From Planotetraspora silvatica (GTDB taxonomy: Bacteria > Actinomycetota > Actinomycetes > Streptosporangiales > Streptosporangiaceae): a DNA stretch of 64,000 nucleotides. Where the stretch lies: assembly GCF_016863315.1 (NCBI RefSeq), contig NZ_BOOQ01000016.1:62001-126000 (forward strand), in the 5' to 3' direction. Positions 18,202-26,756 of this stretch are shown piece after piece. Made by a program: the position numbers and the translations under genes. Below the pieces are notes generated by a model. It ran no database searches, was not told the origin of the DNA, and saw nothing but the letters and a program-made list of their open reading frames with translations. Position 1 is the stretch's first letter. The number at the start of each line of letters is the position of its first letter.

Positions 18202-19682
18202 TCGAATGCCTCCTCGTGCCACGTGCGGTCGCTGCGGGCCAGCAGTTCGTGTGCGCCGGCGGGGCCGGCGGTGCCTGCGGGGTACGGCTCGGGCGACATC
18301 CCCGAGCCCTCCCAGTGCGCGATGATCGGGTCGATCCAGCGCCAGGCGGCCTCGACCTCGTCGCGTCGCATGAACAGGGTGGGGTTGCCGGCGAGCACGT
18401 CGGTGAGAAGCCGCTCGTACGCGTCCGGCACCCGGGTCGTGAACGTGTCGGCGAAGCTGAGGCTGAGCGGCACCGGGCGGAGCGTGACCTCGCCCGCCCC
18501 CGGCTCCTTGGCCATCAGGCGCAGGTGGATGCCCTCGTCGGGCTGCAGCCGCAGGACGAGGCGGTTCGGCGTCGCGCCCGCGAAGATCGCATGGGGCACG
18601 TCCTTGAACTGGACCACGATCTCCGACTGCCGGGCCGGCAGTCGCTTTCCGGTGCGCAGGTAGAACGGCACGCCCGCCCAGCGCCAGTTCTTCACCTCGG
18701 CGCGGACGGCGGCGAACGTCTCCACCCGGTGCGACGCGGCGGTGGGCCGGGTGCTGTCGGGCTCGTCCAGGTAACCGGGAACGGTCTCGTCCCCGAGGCG
18801 GCCCGAGGTGTACTGGCCCCGGACGGTGAAGCGGTCGACCTCCGAGCCCACGATGGGCCGCAACGACTCCAGCACCTTGACCTTCTCGTCGCGGACGGCC
18901 TCGCGGTCGTTCTTCGACGGCGGTTCCATGGCGACCAGGCAGAGCAGTTGGAGCAGGTGGTTCTGGACCATGTCGCGGAGCGCGCCCGCGTGGTCGTAGT
19001 AGCCGCGGCGGCCCGGTGTGCCGACGGTCTCCGCGGCCGTGATCTGGACGTGGTCGATCCAGAGCGAGTTCCAGATCGGCTCGAGGAAGACGTTGGCGAA
19101 TCGCAGGACGAGGAGGTTCTGGACCGTCTCCTTGCCCAGGTAGTGGTCGATGCGGAAGATCTGGCTCTCGTCGAAGATCGCGCCGACCTCGTCGTTGATC
19201 GCCTGGGCGCTGGCCAGGTCGCGGCCGAGGGGCTTTTCCAGGACGACCCGCGACTGCGGCGTCACCAGTCCCGCCTCGTACGCGCTGTGGCAGAAGGGGC
19301 CGAACGTCATGGGCGGGCTGGCCAGGTAGAAGACGCGGTCGTGGTCCTCGCGGCCCGCGAGCAGGGAGGTCAGGGCGTCCCAGCCGGCCGGCTCGGCCGG
19401 CCCGCCGACGTCGACGGAGACGTGGTGGAGCCGGTTCACGAACCGGTCCCAGCCTTCGGCGGCGCCCAGTGCGGGGCGCACCTCCGCGTCCACCTTGCCG
19501 CGGAAGTCGGCGTCGTCCAGGCCGCCGCGCGACATGGCGATGATCCGGGTGTCCTCGGCCAGCCGTCCATCGCGGTCGCAGTGGTAGAGCGCCGGGAGGA
19601 GCTTCCGCATCGACAGGTCCCCGGTGCCGCCGAAGATGATCAGGTCGGCGGCTCGCCTGTCAGCAGAGGGTTGAACGGGCAT
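18198..19682 (-). CDS. zwf: glucose-6-phosphate dehydrogenase
   Basis: 494 residues. NADP site [19 protein letters not shown], active-site RIDHYLGKE (His as base), and the conserved [10 protein letters not shown]. It oxidises glucose 6-phosphate to 6-phosphogluconolactone. No 6-phosphogluconolactonase gene is in the operon, so that step is either spontaneous or encoded elsewhere. It is first in the operon zwf-edd-glk-eda. TAATGT (19690-19695, minus strand) ends 7 bases before the ATG and no ribosome site is seen, so a leaderless transcript is likely. Residues upstream of this ATG in the open frame do not resemble the family. Confidence 0.95.
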   Translation of the reverse strand: MPVQPSADRRAADLIIFGGTGDLSMRKLLPALYHCDRDGRLAEDTRIIAMSRGGLDDADFRGKVDAEVRPALGAAEGWDRFVNRLHHVSVDVGGPAEPAGWDALTSLLAGREDHDRVFYLASPPMTFGPFCHSAYEAGLVTPQSRVVLEKPLGRDLASAQAINDEVGAIFDESQIFRIDHYLGKETVQNLLVLRFANVFLEPIWNSLWIDHVQITAAETVGTPGRRGYYDHAGALRDMVQNHLLQLLCLVAMEPPSKNDREAVRDEKVKVLESLRPIVGSEVDRFTVRGQYTSGRLGDETVPGYLDEPDSTRPTAASHRVETFAAVRAEVKNWRWAGVPFYLRTGKRLPARQSEIVVQFKDVPHAIFAGATPNRLVLRLQPDEGIHLRLMAKEPGAGEVTLRPVPLSLSFADTFTTRVPDAYERLLTDVLAGNPTLFMRRDEVEAAWRWIDPIIAHWEGSGMSPEPYPAGTAGPAGAHELLARSDRTWHEEAFE

Positions 19683-19787
19683 GTTCGGGACATTAGCGGC
19701 AGATATGTTCACTTTCAAGCCGACTTTTGTAACTAAAGATGAATAAGTCATTGCACTTAGGTGAGTTGCTGTGCTTCACTTCCGTAG
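19683..19787. promoter_or_regulatory. divergent promoter region zwf operon / ROK regulator
   Basis: These 105 bases are markedly AT-richer than the genes. They contain the likely zwf -10 box TAATGT (minus strand) and two ACTTT blocks (near 19711 and 19724) inside an imperfectly repeated segment. The divergent ROK regulator is the natural candidate to bind here. Confidence 0.5.
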
Positions 19788-20939
19788 ATGTCACGACTTG
19801 CGACCACCGGGGAAGTCCTCCAGCTCATCAGGAGCGGGGAGGCCCTCACACGCGCCGACATCGGGCGCGTGACGGGGTTGTCGCGACCCGCCGTGGCGCT
19901 GCGGGTGACCGAGCTCCTCGGCCGCGGCCTGATCGTGGAGGACGCGGAGGGGCCGTCCACCGGCGGTCGCCCGCCGGTCCGGTTGCGTTTCAACGCGGCG
20001 GGCGGCGTGGTTCCGGTGGCCTCACTCGGCGCGAGCCGTACCCAGATCGCGATCTGCGACCTCGCGGGCGACGTGCTGGTGCGCACCGATCTCGACATCG
20101 ACGTCGAGGAGGGGCCCGACGTCGTGCTGCCGCTGCTCATGGACACCTGGACGAAGCTGCTCGACGGGCAGGCGCCGGTGGTCGGAGTCGGCCTCGGCGT
20201 GCCGGCGACCGTGGAGTTCGCCGCCGGGCGGACCGAGAGCGCCCGGGTGATGGCGAGCTGGACCGGCGTGGTCATTCCGCCGATCATCGCCGAGCGGTTC
20301 CCGGTGCCCGTGCTCGTCGACAACGACGTGAACGTCATCGCGATGGGGGAGCACCGCGTCGTCTACGCCTCCGAACTCGACGACCTGCTCTTCGTGAAGG
20401 TCTCGACCCGGATCGGCGCCGGGGTCATCTCGGGGGGAAGCATTCTGCGCGGCGCCCTGGGCGCGGCCGGCGAGATCGGCCACATCCCGGTCCGGGACGG
20501 CGGGGGAGTGTTGTGCCGTTGCGGCAACCTCGACTGCGTCGACTCGGTGGCCAGCGGCACCGCCATCCTGCGTGACCTCCGAGCCAAGGGCCGCGAGGTC
20601 CTCACCCTGGCCGACGTGACCGCGCTGGTCCGCGCGGGCGACGCCGAGACCATGGCGGTCGTACGGCAGGCCGGACGGTGGCTGGGCGAGGTGATCTCCG
20701 GTGCGGTGAACCTGCTCAACCCGGCCGTCGTGGTGCTCGGGGGCGACATCGCGGAGATGTTCCAGCCGCTGGTGTCGGGCGTCCGCGAGGTCATCTATCA
20801 GCGCTCGACCCAGCTCGCGACCCGCAGTCTCAGGATCGAGCGCAGCACCCTCGGCCCCGGCGCGGGCCTGACCGGATGCGCGCTCATGGTCCTCGACCAC
20901 GTCCTGTCGGCCGACGCGGTGGACGCGGCTACCGGCTGA
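19788..20939 (+). CDS. ROK-family transcriptional regulator
   Basis: 383 residues: an N-terminal winged HTH (TRADIGRVTGLSRPAVALRVTELLGRGLI) followed by a ROK sugar-kinase-like domain (LVDNDVNVIAMGEH, GAAGEIGHIPV) with the zinc motif LCRCGNLDCVD. The glucokinase-type phosphate motif DxGxT is degenerate near ASLGASRTQ, so it is probably a sugar-sensing regulator, not a kinase. Divergent transcription from zwf suggests control of the Entner-Doudoroff operon in response to glucose or a derivative (inference from position). Confidence 0.88.
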   Translation: MSRLATTGEVLQLIRSGEALTRADIGRVTGLSRPAVALRVTELLGRGLIVEDAEGPSTGGRPPVRLRFNAAGGVVPVASLGASRTQIAICDLAGDVLVRTDLDIDVEEGPDVVLPLLMDTWTKLLDGQAPVVGVGLGVPATVEFAAGRTESARVMASWTGVVIPPIIAERFPVPVLVDNDVNVIAMGEHRVVYASELDDLLFVKVSTRIGAGVISGGSILRGALGAAGEIGHIPVRDGGGVLCRCGNLDCVDSVASGTAILRDLRAKGREVLTLADVTALVRAGDAETMAVVRQAGRWLGEVISGAVNLLNPAVVVLGGDIAEMFQPLVSGVREVIYQRSTQLATRSLRIERSTLGPGAGLTGCALMVLDHVLSADAVDAATG

Positions 20940-21005
20940 CCGGCCGGCGGCGAGGCGCCGTCCGGCCCGCCGCTCATCACTGGTCTCCAGCGGCGGCGCC
21001 CTCTG

Positions 21006-21782
21006 TCAGTGCTCCTTCGCGTGGTCCCGTGCGTGGTCGTGCGGATGGGGGAACAACAGGCAGCGCAAGGCGTACTCGAGGGCCTGCGGACTGGCCGCGG
21101 GGATCGGCCAGGGCAGGCGGATGAACCGGTCCTCACCCGGGCCCTCGGCCGAGGCGCCCGACTTGATCGTGGCGCCGTAGCGGTCGAGCTCCCAGAGCCA
21201 CGCGCCGGTGGCGGCTTCTCCCATCAGGAGCCCGAGCGCCAGACTCAGCTGCTCGCGGTGCGCCGCGTTGATGTGGCGGATCATGCGCTCGGCCGCGTGC
21301 ACGAAGGGGTCGGGCCGGGCGTCCAGGTACTCGTCGGCGTCGAGCAGTCCGGACTCCTGCCCGGTCAGGTACACGACGTGGGCCACGTCGACGCGCACGA
21401 GCCGCGGCGCGCCGCCCTCCAGTGCCGCGAACAGATCCTCGTCCGGGCAGCTCTCGGCGATCGCGATCGCCGTGTCGCGCCCTTCGTCCTCGGGCACCGC
21501 CTGGGTCCACCCCCGCACCTTCAGCAGGCCGCGAGCCTTCTCCTCGCCCTCCATGGCGCGCACGGCCACGAGGTCGACGGTCACCACGGTCTCCGGGGCG
21601 GAGCCGTACAGGGCTTCGCCGGGTTTGACCAGCAGCACGGGCCGGCCCTGCGCGTCGACGCCGCCGCGGGCCGGGCAGGCGGGGAGGTCGGTCCCGGCGA
21701 TGGACACGTGGGTCGGAGCGGCCATGGCGGCGAGGGTCCTGACCCGCTCGGGAATCGGGGGAGCCGCGACGGGGTGCTGCAT
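21006..21782 (-). CDS. DUF2470 domain protein (haem/iron-linked candidate)
   Basis: 258 residues. An N-terminal split-barrel-like half (GRPVLLVKPGEALYG, VVTVDLVAVRAM) is followed by a DUF2470-like segment (HAAERMIRHINAAHREQLSLAL, about 165-190). DUF2470 is found in HugZ-type haem-handling proteins. The C-terminal tail is His-rich (FPHPHDHARDHAKEH), suggesting metal binding. AAGGAGAG lies before the ATG. The promoter contains an iron-box-like sequence shared with the divergent S4 gene, which supports an iron-related role. Enzyme activity is unknown. Confidence 0.7.
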   Translation of the reverse strand: MQHPVAAPPIPERVRTLAAMAAPTHVSIAGTDLPACPARGGVDAQGRPVLLVKPGEALYGSAPETVVTVDLVAVRAMEGEEKARGLLKVRGWTQAVPEDEGRDTAIAIAESCPDEDLFAALEGGAPRLVRVDVAHVVYLTGQESGLLDADEYLDARPDPFVHAAERMIRHINAAHREQLSLALGLLMGEAATGAWLWELDRYGATIKSGASAEGPGEDRFIRLPWPIPAASPQALEYALRCLLFPHPHDHARDHAKEH

Positions 21783-21808
21783 GACTCTCCTTGAGTGCCG
21801 TCAGTCGA

Positions 21809-21842
21809 TTAGGTTAGTCTTACCTTAGTAAGGATTACCTAA
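21809..21842. promoter_or_regulatory. iron box-like operator (DtxR/IdeR/DmdR type)
   Basis: TTAGGTTAGTCTTACCTTA (21809-21827) matches the 19-bp actinobacterial iron-box consensus TTAGGTTAGGCTAACCTAA at 16 positions. A weaker overlapping half-repeat (AAGGATTACCTAA, to 21842) follows. It lies between the divergent DUF2470 and S4 genes, 26-60 bases from both starts. Confidence 0.65.
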
Positions 21843-21860
21843 CTTGGGAAGGCGGAGTGC

Positions 21861-22475
21861 ATGCGTTACACAGGGCCGAAGGTGCGGTTGTCGCGCCGGG
21901 CGGGCGTCCCGTTGACCCGCAAGGCGGTCAAGTACTTCGAGGCCCGGCCGTACCCGCCTGGAGAGCACGGCCGCAAGACCAACCGGCGCAACACCGGCGA
22001 CTACGGCATGCGCCTGCTGGAGAAGCAGAAGCTGCGCTGGTACTACGACGTCTCGGAGAAGCAGCTGCGCCGGTACTGGGACCTGGCGGTGCGCAGGCCG
22101 GGCCGGTCCGGGGAGGAGCTGCTGGTCATCCTCGAGACCCGGCTCGCCTCGCTCGTGCTGCGGGCCGGGCTCGCCCCGTCCATCTACGCCGCCCGGCAGT
22201 ACGTCAACCACGGCCACATCACGGTGGACGGCCGCAAGGTCGACATCCCGAGCTACCTCGTCAAGCCGGGCCAGGTCGTGGGCGTCCGTGCCCGGTCCCG
22301 CGCGATGCAGCCGTTCGTCGCCGCCGCCGAGGGCGTCTACGCCGACGACCGCATCGCTCCGTACCTCTCGGTCGACCACGGGGAACTGCGTTTCACCCTG
22401 GTCGAGCGTCCCGCGCGCGAACACATCGTGGTCCCCGTCGACGAGCAACTCGTCGTCGAGCACTACTCGCGCTAG
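21861..22475 (+). CDS. rpsD: 30S ribosomal protein S4, cysteine-free form
   Basis: 204 residues, normal S4 length. [10 protein letters not shown] and [21 protein letters not shown] lie in the N-terminal domain, and [22 protein letters not shown] is the S4 RNA-binding module. S4 nucleates 30S assembly by binding 16S rRNA. There is no cysteine anywhere, so it cannot hold the four-Cys zinc site some bacterial S4 proteins have. It is not in an rpsM-rpsK-rpoA cluster here and overlaps a kinase gene by 4 bases at its end. The iron-box-like element upstream could control it. Whether it is the only S4 or a paralogue cannot be told from this window. Confidence 0.93.
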   Translation: MRYTGPKVRLSRRAGVPLTRKAVKYFEARPYPPGEHGRKTNRRNTGDYGMRLLEKQKLRWYYDVSEKQLRRYWDLAVRRPGRSGEELLVILETRLASLVLRAGLAPSIYAARQYVNHGHITVDGRKVDIPSYLVKPGQVVGVRARSRAMQPFVAAAEGVYADDRIAPYLSVDHGELRFTLVERPAREHIVVPVDEQLVVEHYSR

Positions 22476-23044
22476 CCGGGCCCCCGGGGCGTCAGGTCGC
22501 CGAGCTGGTCCTCGATCGCCGGGGCACCGAGCCGGTTGTCGACCTCGATGTACGGCACGACGGGCGGTTCGTCCACGCGGATCGCCCGCAGGTAGTCGTC
22601 GAACCGGTCGAGCTTGCCGCCGTCCCTCGGCGAGCTCCGTCTCTCGATCCGCTCTCGCAGGGTGGGGCCGTCGGAGCGGATCCAGATGAGATGGACGTCG
22701 GGGCCGCCCAGTTCCGCCGTCCATTCGCGCCAGCGCGCGGCGTCGTGGACCTGGCCGGTGAACGGCCCGCTGAGCATGACCGGGCAGCCGTGTGAGCGGA
22801 TCTCCCTGGCTGTCGCGGTCAGCCCGGCGTACTCATGCCGCTTGATGTGCTCGTCGTACCACGCGCCCTCACGCTCACCCGGCGGCCGGTCGTGGGTCGC
22901 GAGCGTGGCCTCGACGAATCCGCCGTAGACGGTGTCCTTGTCCAGGAGGGCCGGCACGGGGCGGAGCCGGCTCAGGAGGACCGAGCAGACCGTCGACTTG
23001 CCCGAGCCGGGCGGCCCCGACACGACCCACACGGGTGCCGCCAT
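22472..23044 (-). CDS. P-loop kinase-like ATP-binding protein
   Basis: 190 residues. Walker [13 protein letters not shown] at residues 7-18 and a later hydrophobic strand [20 protein letters not shown], as in small AAA/adenylate-kinase-like or chloramphenicol phosphotransferase-like kinases that modify small molecules. The lid region ([17 protein letters not shown]) gives no clear substrate. GGAGG precedes the ATG. It converges on rpsD with a 4-base overlap and lies 70 bases beyond the end of the LCP gene upstream of it on the same strand; no partner suggests its substrate. Confidence 0.7.
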   Translation of the reverse strand: MAAPVWVVSGPPGSGKSTVCSVLLSRLRPVPALLDKDTVYGGFVEATLATHDRPPGEREGAWYDEHIKRHEYAGLTATAREIRSHGCPVMLSGPFTGQVHDAARWREWTAELGGPDVHLIWIRSDGPTLRERIERRSSPRDGGKLDRFDDYLRAIRVDEPPVVPYIEVDNRLGAPAIEDQLGDLTPRGPG

Positions 23045-23113
23045 CCCGCCTCCCCGATTCCGTCCGCCCCTTTCATCGTGCCCGCGCCGGGGCGGGCACG
23101 ACGAACCGCGAGC

Positions 23114-24607
23114 CTAGAAGCCGCACAACTCGTCGAGGCTCTTGGCGCCGTCCTTGTTCGGGGTGGGCGTCTCGTGAGGCTTCGACTTGGTCTTCGTCGG
23201 CGTGGGCGTCGATGTCGCGTTGGCGGCGACGGTTCCGGTGTCGGCCATCGAATCCTTGATCGCCTGACTGGTGAGAGTGCGGATCTTCTTCCAGTCCGGA
23301 TCGCCGGTGTAGATCAGCGGGGGTACGAACTGCAGGCTGGTGATCTTGGCGCCCTTCACCTTCAGGCCGAGGGGGACCAGGTGCTCCAGCAGGTCGCGGG
23401 GGATGTCGGTGCGGAACATGTGCCGGGCGGCCGCCGCGATCTTGGTGAAGTTGGTGAGGAAGGTGGCCGGGGTGACCTGCTGCGCCATGGCTCCGATGAC
23501 GCAGCGCTGGCGGGCCATCCGGGAGTAGTCATCGCTTTCCACGCGGGAACGGCCGTACCAGAGCACCTGCTCGCCGTCCAGCTGCCGATACCCCGCCTTG
23601 ATCGTGCCGGCGGTGCCGAAGTGCCCGCCCCACTTGATGTCGCGCTCGACCCTGATCTTCAGTCCGCCGACGGCGTCGATCAGCGCCGCGAAGCCGAACA
23701 TGTCGACGATCGCGTAGTAGTCGATGTCCAATCCGAGCGTGTAGCCGATCGCGTCGCGGAGCGCCTGGGCGCCGCGGTTCTTCCCGCCCATGATCTGCGG
23801 GTTGTTGTCCGCGTAGTACCAGACCGAGTTGAGCAGGCCCTGGCCCTCGGCGTCGAAGCCGTTGGGGAACTGCTTGTGCAGCGGGCTCGACGGAGGGAAG
23901 CGCACGTACTGCAGGTTGCGGGGGAGGCTGAACAGGACCGTGTTCCCACTGGCGATGTCGACGCTCGCCACAGTCATGGAGTCGGTGCGCACGCCGATCC
24001 GGTTGCCCGCCGCGTCGCCGCCGAGCAGCAGGAAGTTCACCCGCTTGCGCCCGTTCCACGGGTCCTCCGCCCTGATGGGAGAGGCGGTCACGCCCGACGC
24101 CGGCTCGGGCGCCGTGACGGCGTCGAGGAGGTCGTTCGCGGTCTTGGCCGTGCTGATGGTGAACCCGAAGGGCGCCATCACCGCGATGCACAGGACGCCC
24201 ACCATGATGCCCGCCACCACCTGGCCGCCCCGCGGAAGACGGTCGGGGCGTAGCGCCATGAACGAGAACACGATCAGCGCGAACCAGGCGAGCGCGCACA
24301 CGCCCGCGCCGATCATGACGGCGTTGAGCGTGCTGTCCCTGAGCGCGGCGCCCGCGTTCTGCGTGAGTTGCAGGCCGAAGACGACGAGGCCCGCGAGCGC
24401 GGCGCCGAAGACGCCGAGCAGGATGAACCCGGTGGCCCGCCTGCCCGCTCTCAGGTGCGCCGCTCCGGGGATCACCGCGGACAGGGCCGTCCACCCGATC
24501 AGGGAACCCGTCGTCACCGGACGCACGAAACGGGGTCCCCCGCCAGCAGGGCGTGGTCGCCGCTTGCCTCCGGACTCGTCAGCCGTCCCCCGCGAGGCTT
24601 GACTCAC
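23114..24607 (-). CDS. LytR-CpsA-Psr (LCP) family cell-wall glycopolymer ligase
   Basis: 497 residues. A basic N-terminus leads to about four membrane helices (roughly 35-150), then an extracellular LCP domain with RTDSMTVASVD, SLPRNLQYV and the Arg pair in MARQRCVIGAM, all pyrophosphate-binding positions. A Thr/Pro/Lys tail ends the protein. LCP enzymes transfer lipid-linked glycopolymers to peptidoglycan at the outer membrane face. The multi-helix N-terminus differs from the usual single anchor. The GTG at 24607 is chosen because GGGAGGGGAG ends 6 bases upstream; a GTG one codon earlier and an upstream ATG (24664) are also in frame. Confidence 0.88.
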   Translation of the reverse strand: MSQASRGTADESGGKRRPRPAGGGPRFVRPVTTGSLIGWTALSAVIPGAAHLRAGRRATGFILLGVFGAALAGLVVFGLQLTQNAGAALRDSTLNAVMIGAGVCALAWFALIVFSFMALRPDRLPRGGQVVAGIMVGVLCIAVMAPFGFTISTAKTANDLLDAVTAPEPASGVTASPIRAEDPWNGRKRVNFLLLGGDAAGNRIGVRTDSMTVASVDIASGNTVLFSLPRNLQYVRFPPSSPLHKQFPNGFDAEGQGLLNSVWYYADNNPQIMGGKNRGAQALRDAIGYTLGLDIDYYAIVDMFGFAALIDAVGGLKIRVERDIKWGGHFGTAGTIKAGYRQLDGEQVLWYGRSRVESDDYSRMARQRCVIGAMAQQVTPATFLTNFTKIAAAARHMFRTDIPRDLLEHLVPLGLKVKGAKITSLQFVPPLIYTGDPDWKKIRTLTSQAIKDSMADTGTVAANATSTPTPTKTKSKPHETPTPNKDGAKSLDELCGF

Positions 24608-24924
24608 CACTGGCTCCCCTCCCGTAAAAGCTTGGGACGGGATTGTAGCCAGAAATGCGGACAAGTCCGGCGTTATTCTTCCTTCCTATCAATAGTTATC
24701 AAAAAGAGGCCGCATCCAGCGTTTCGGGAAGAAGGAACGGATGTGCGGATCTTCGATTGCGCCGCTCGGTGACACCTCGCCCAAGTGCGGTGAATGTACG
24801 ACAAAAGTCACTCATTTCCCATCCGTCACGGATGTAGCAACAACCGGGCACAATGCGTAATCATCCGAGGTGATCTCTGCGATGTTCCGGAATCGCCGGG
24901 CTCGTCTGCCCTAGCGTTTTTCGT
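24608..24924. promoter_or_regulatory. divergent intergenic region with a 7-1-7 palindrome
   Basis: 317 bases between the LCP gene (leftward) and the LysR gene (rightward), AT-richer than the surroundings. It holds the perfect palindrome CATCCGT-C-ACGGATG (24820-24834), about 90 bases before lysR-type coding, and a -10-like TAGCGT (24912-24917). The palindrome is a candidate site for the LysR-type protein. No other gene or RNA is apparent. Confidence 0.5.
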
Positions 24925-25794
24925 ATGAATCTGCAGCAGCTCCGTTATGTCGTCGCCACCGCGGAGCACCGCACCATGACCGATGCCGCAAGATCGCTTT
25001 ACATCGCCCAGCCCGCCCTTTCCCGCGCGATACGCGACCTTGAGCGGGAACTCGGAATGACGCTCTTCGCGCGCTCGGGCAGGGGCGTGGTGGTGACGGC
25101 GCACGGTCGCCGCGTGGTCAAGCTCGCGCGGGAGGCGCTCGACGCCGTCCATGAGATCGAGGCGCTGGCGACGAACACGCCGTCGTCGGGTTCGGAGCTC
25201 CGGGTCGCCTCGACCCCCAGTCTGGAACCCGGCCTCGCGGGGCGCCTGCTGCCCGCCTATGTGGCCGAGCATCCGGACGTCCGGGTGCACATCGTGAGAT
25301 GCGAGGGCCGCGAGGCCGTGGTGAGCGCCGTCCGCGAGCAGCGCGCCGACCTCGGCCTGACCGACCTCCCGGTGCCGACCGATCTCGTCAGCCATCCGGT
25401 CGAACGCCAGGAGATCGTGCTGATCTCGCCTCCCGGCGCGGATCTGCCGAACCCCGTCCCCCTGGCACGGCTGAACGGCCTCCGGCTGGTCCTGCCCGCA
25501 CCGGGAAGCCCCAGGCGGCGGGAGTTCGACCACATCTTCGCGACCTACGGCGTGCGCCCCATCCCCGCCGTGGAGACGGACGAGCGCGGTGGCTGGCTGC
25601 GTGCCGTCCGGGACGGCAAGGCGTCCTTGTTGTGGTACCGCGGCATGGCCGACCAGGCGGCCCGCACGGGACTGGTGGTCCGCTCCCTCGATCCCCAGCT
25701 CAAGAAGATCATCGCTGTGGTCCACGCCCGCAAGCGGCTGACCACGGTGGCGCAGGACTTCCTGACCCTGGCGGAAGGCGGCTCCGCCGCCTGA
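24925..25794 (+). CDS. LysR-family transcriptional regulator
   Basis: 289 residues. N-terminal winged HTH MNLQQLRYVVATAEHRTMTDAARSL with IAQPALSRAIRDLERELG (recognition helix), then a two-lobe co-inducer domain. TAGCGT ends 7 bases before the ATG and there is no ribosome site, so the mRNA is probably leaderless. The divergent LCP gene is a possible target, but the ligand is unknown; downstream lies the FolP2-like gene with its own promoter-like box. Confidence 0.88.
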   Translation: MNLQQLRYVVATAEHRTMTDAARSLYIAQPALSRAIRDLERELGMTLFARSGRGVVVTAHGRRVVKLAREALDAVHEIEALATNTPSSGSELRVASTPSLEPGLAGRLLPAYVAEHPDVRVHIVRCEGREAVVSAVREQRADLGLTDLPVPTDLVSHPVERQEIVLISPPGADLPNPVPLARLNGLRLVLPAPGSPRRREFDHIFATYGVRPIPAVETDERGGWLRAVRDGKASLLWYRGMADQAARTGLVVRSLDPQLKKIIAVVHARKRLTTVAQDFLTLAEGGSAA

Positions 25795-25877
25795 TCGCCG
25801 GCAACATGATTGGAGCGTTCCAACCCGTCGAATCACGCGGGCGGCCGAGGCGGGCGGCGCCGAGTAGTCTGGCCACG

Positions 25878-26723
25878 ATGTCTACTCCGTCTGCTCTGCG
25901 TCTTCGGGGCCGCACGCTCGGGCCGGGCGAATTCGCCGTCATGGCCGTCGTCAACCGGACACCCGACTCCTTCTTCGACAGGGGGGCGACCTTCGGCTTC
26001 ACCGCCGCCGTTGACGCGGCCACGCGTCTGATCGACGAGGGCGCCGACATCGTCGACATCGGCGGTGTGAAGGCCGGTCCCGGCGACGTCGTCGGCCCGG
26101 CGGAGGAGATCGACCGGGTCGCGGGCGTGGTCGCGGCCGTCAGGGACCGCCATCCGGATGTGATCATCAGCGTCGACACGTGGCGGTCCGAGGTGGCCAA
26201 AGTGGTCGCGGACGCCGGGGCCGACCTGCTGAACGACACCTGGGGCGGGGTCGATCCCGGGCTGGCCGAGGTCGCCGGGGCGTACGGCATCGGCCTCGTG
26301 TGCGCCCACGCCGGGCGGGTGGAGCCGCGGACCCGGCCGCACCGGATCGGCTACGCCGACATCGTGGCCGACGTGATCGGCTACACCACCGCACTGGCCG
26401 AGCGGGCCGTCTCGCTGGGGGTTCGCCGGGACGCCGTGCTCATCGACCCGGCCCACGACTTCGGCAAGAACACCTGGCACTCGCTGGAGGTCACCCGGCG
26501 GCTCGGCGAACTGGTCGCGACGGGCTGGCCCGTCCTGGTGGCCGTCTCCAACAAGGACTTCGTGGGGGAGGCGCTGGGCGGCCTGCCCGTCGAGCGGCGG
26601 CATGAGGGAACGCTGGCGACCCTCGCGGTGTCGGCGGTGCAGGGCGCCCGGGTCTTCCGCGTGCACGACGCGGCCGGCGCCCGTGCGGCCCTCGCCGCCG
26701 TCGCCAGGCTCAGGGACGGGTGA
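25878..26723 (+). CDS. folP2: dihydropteroate synthase-like protein (FolP2 type)
   Basis: 281 residues of the pterin-binding TIM barrel: MAVVNRTPDSFFDRG at the N-terminus, IISVDTWRSEVA, LLNDTWGG, LIDPAHDFGKNTWHS. Instead of the catalytic loop GGESTRPG it has GGVKAGPG, as in the FolP2 paralogues of mycobacteria, which reportedly lack dihydropteroate synthase activity. So folate synthesis is unlikely and the true role is unknown. In mycobacteria folP2 neighbours gpgS; here gpgS lies about 12 kb away. TAGTCT ends 7 bases before the ATG, suggesting a leaderless transcript. Confidence 0.85.
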   Translation: MSTPSALRLRGRTLGPGEFAVMAVVNRTPDSFFDRGATFGFTAAVDAATRLIDEGADIVDIGGVKAGPGDVVGPAEEIDRVAGVVAAVRDRHPDVIISVDTWRSEVAKVVADAGADLLNDTWGGVDPGLAEVAGAYGIGLVCAHAGRVEPRTRPHRIGYADIVADVIGYTTALAERAVSLGVRRDAVLIDPAHDFGKNTWHSLEVTRRLGELVATGWPVLVAVSNKDFVGEALGGLPVERRHEGTLATLAVSAVQGARVFRVHDAAGARAALAAVARLRDG

Positions 26724-26756
26724 CGCCGGTCCGCTCCGGGGGAGGCGGGCCGGGCG

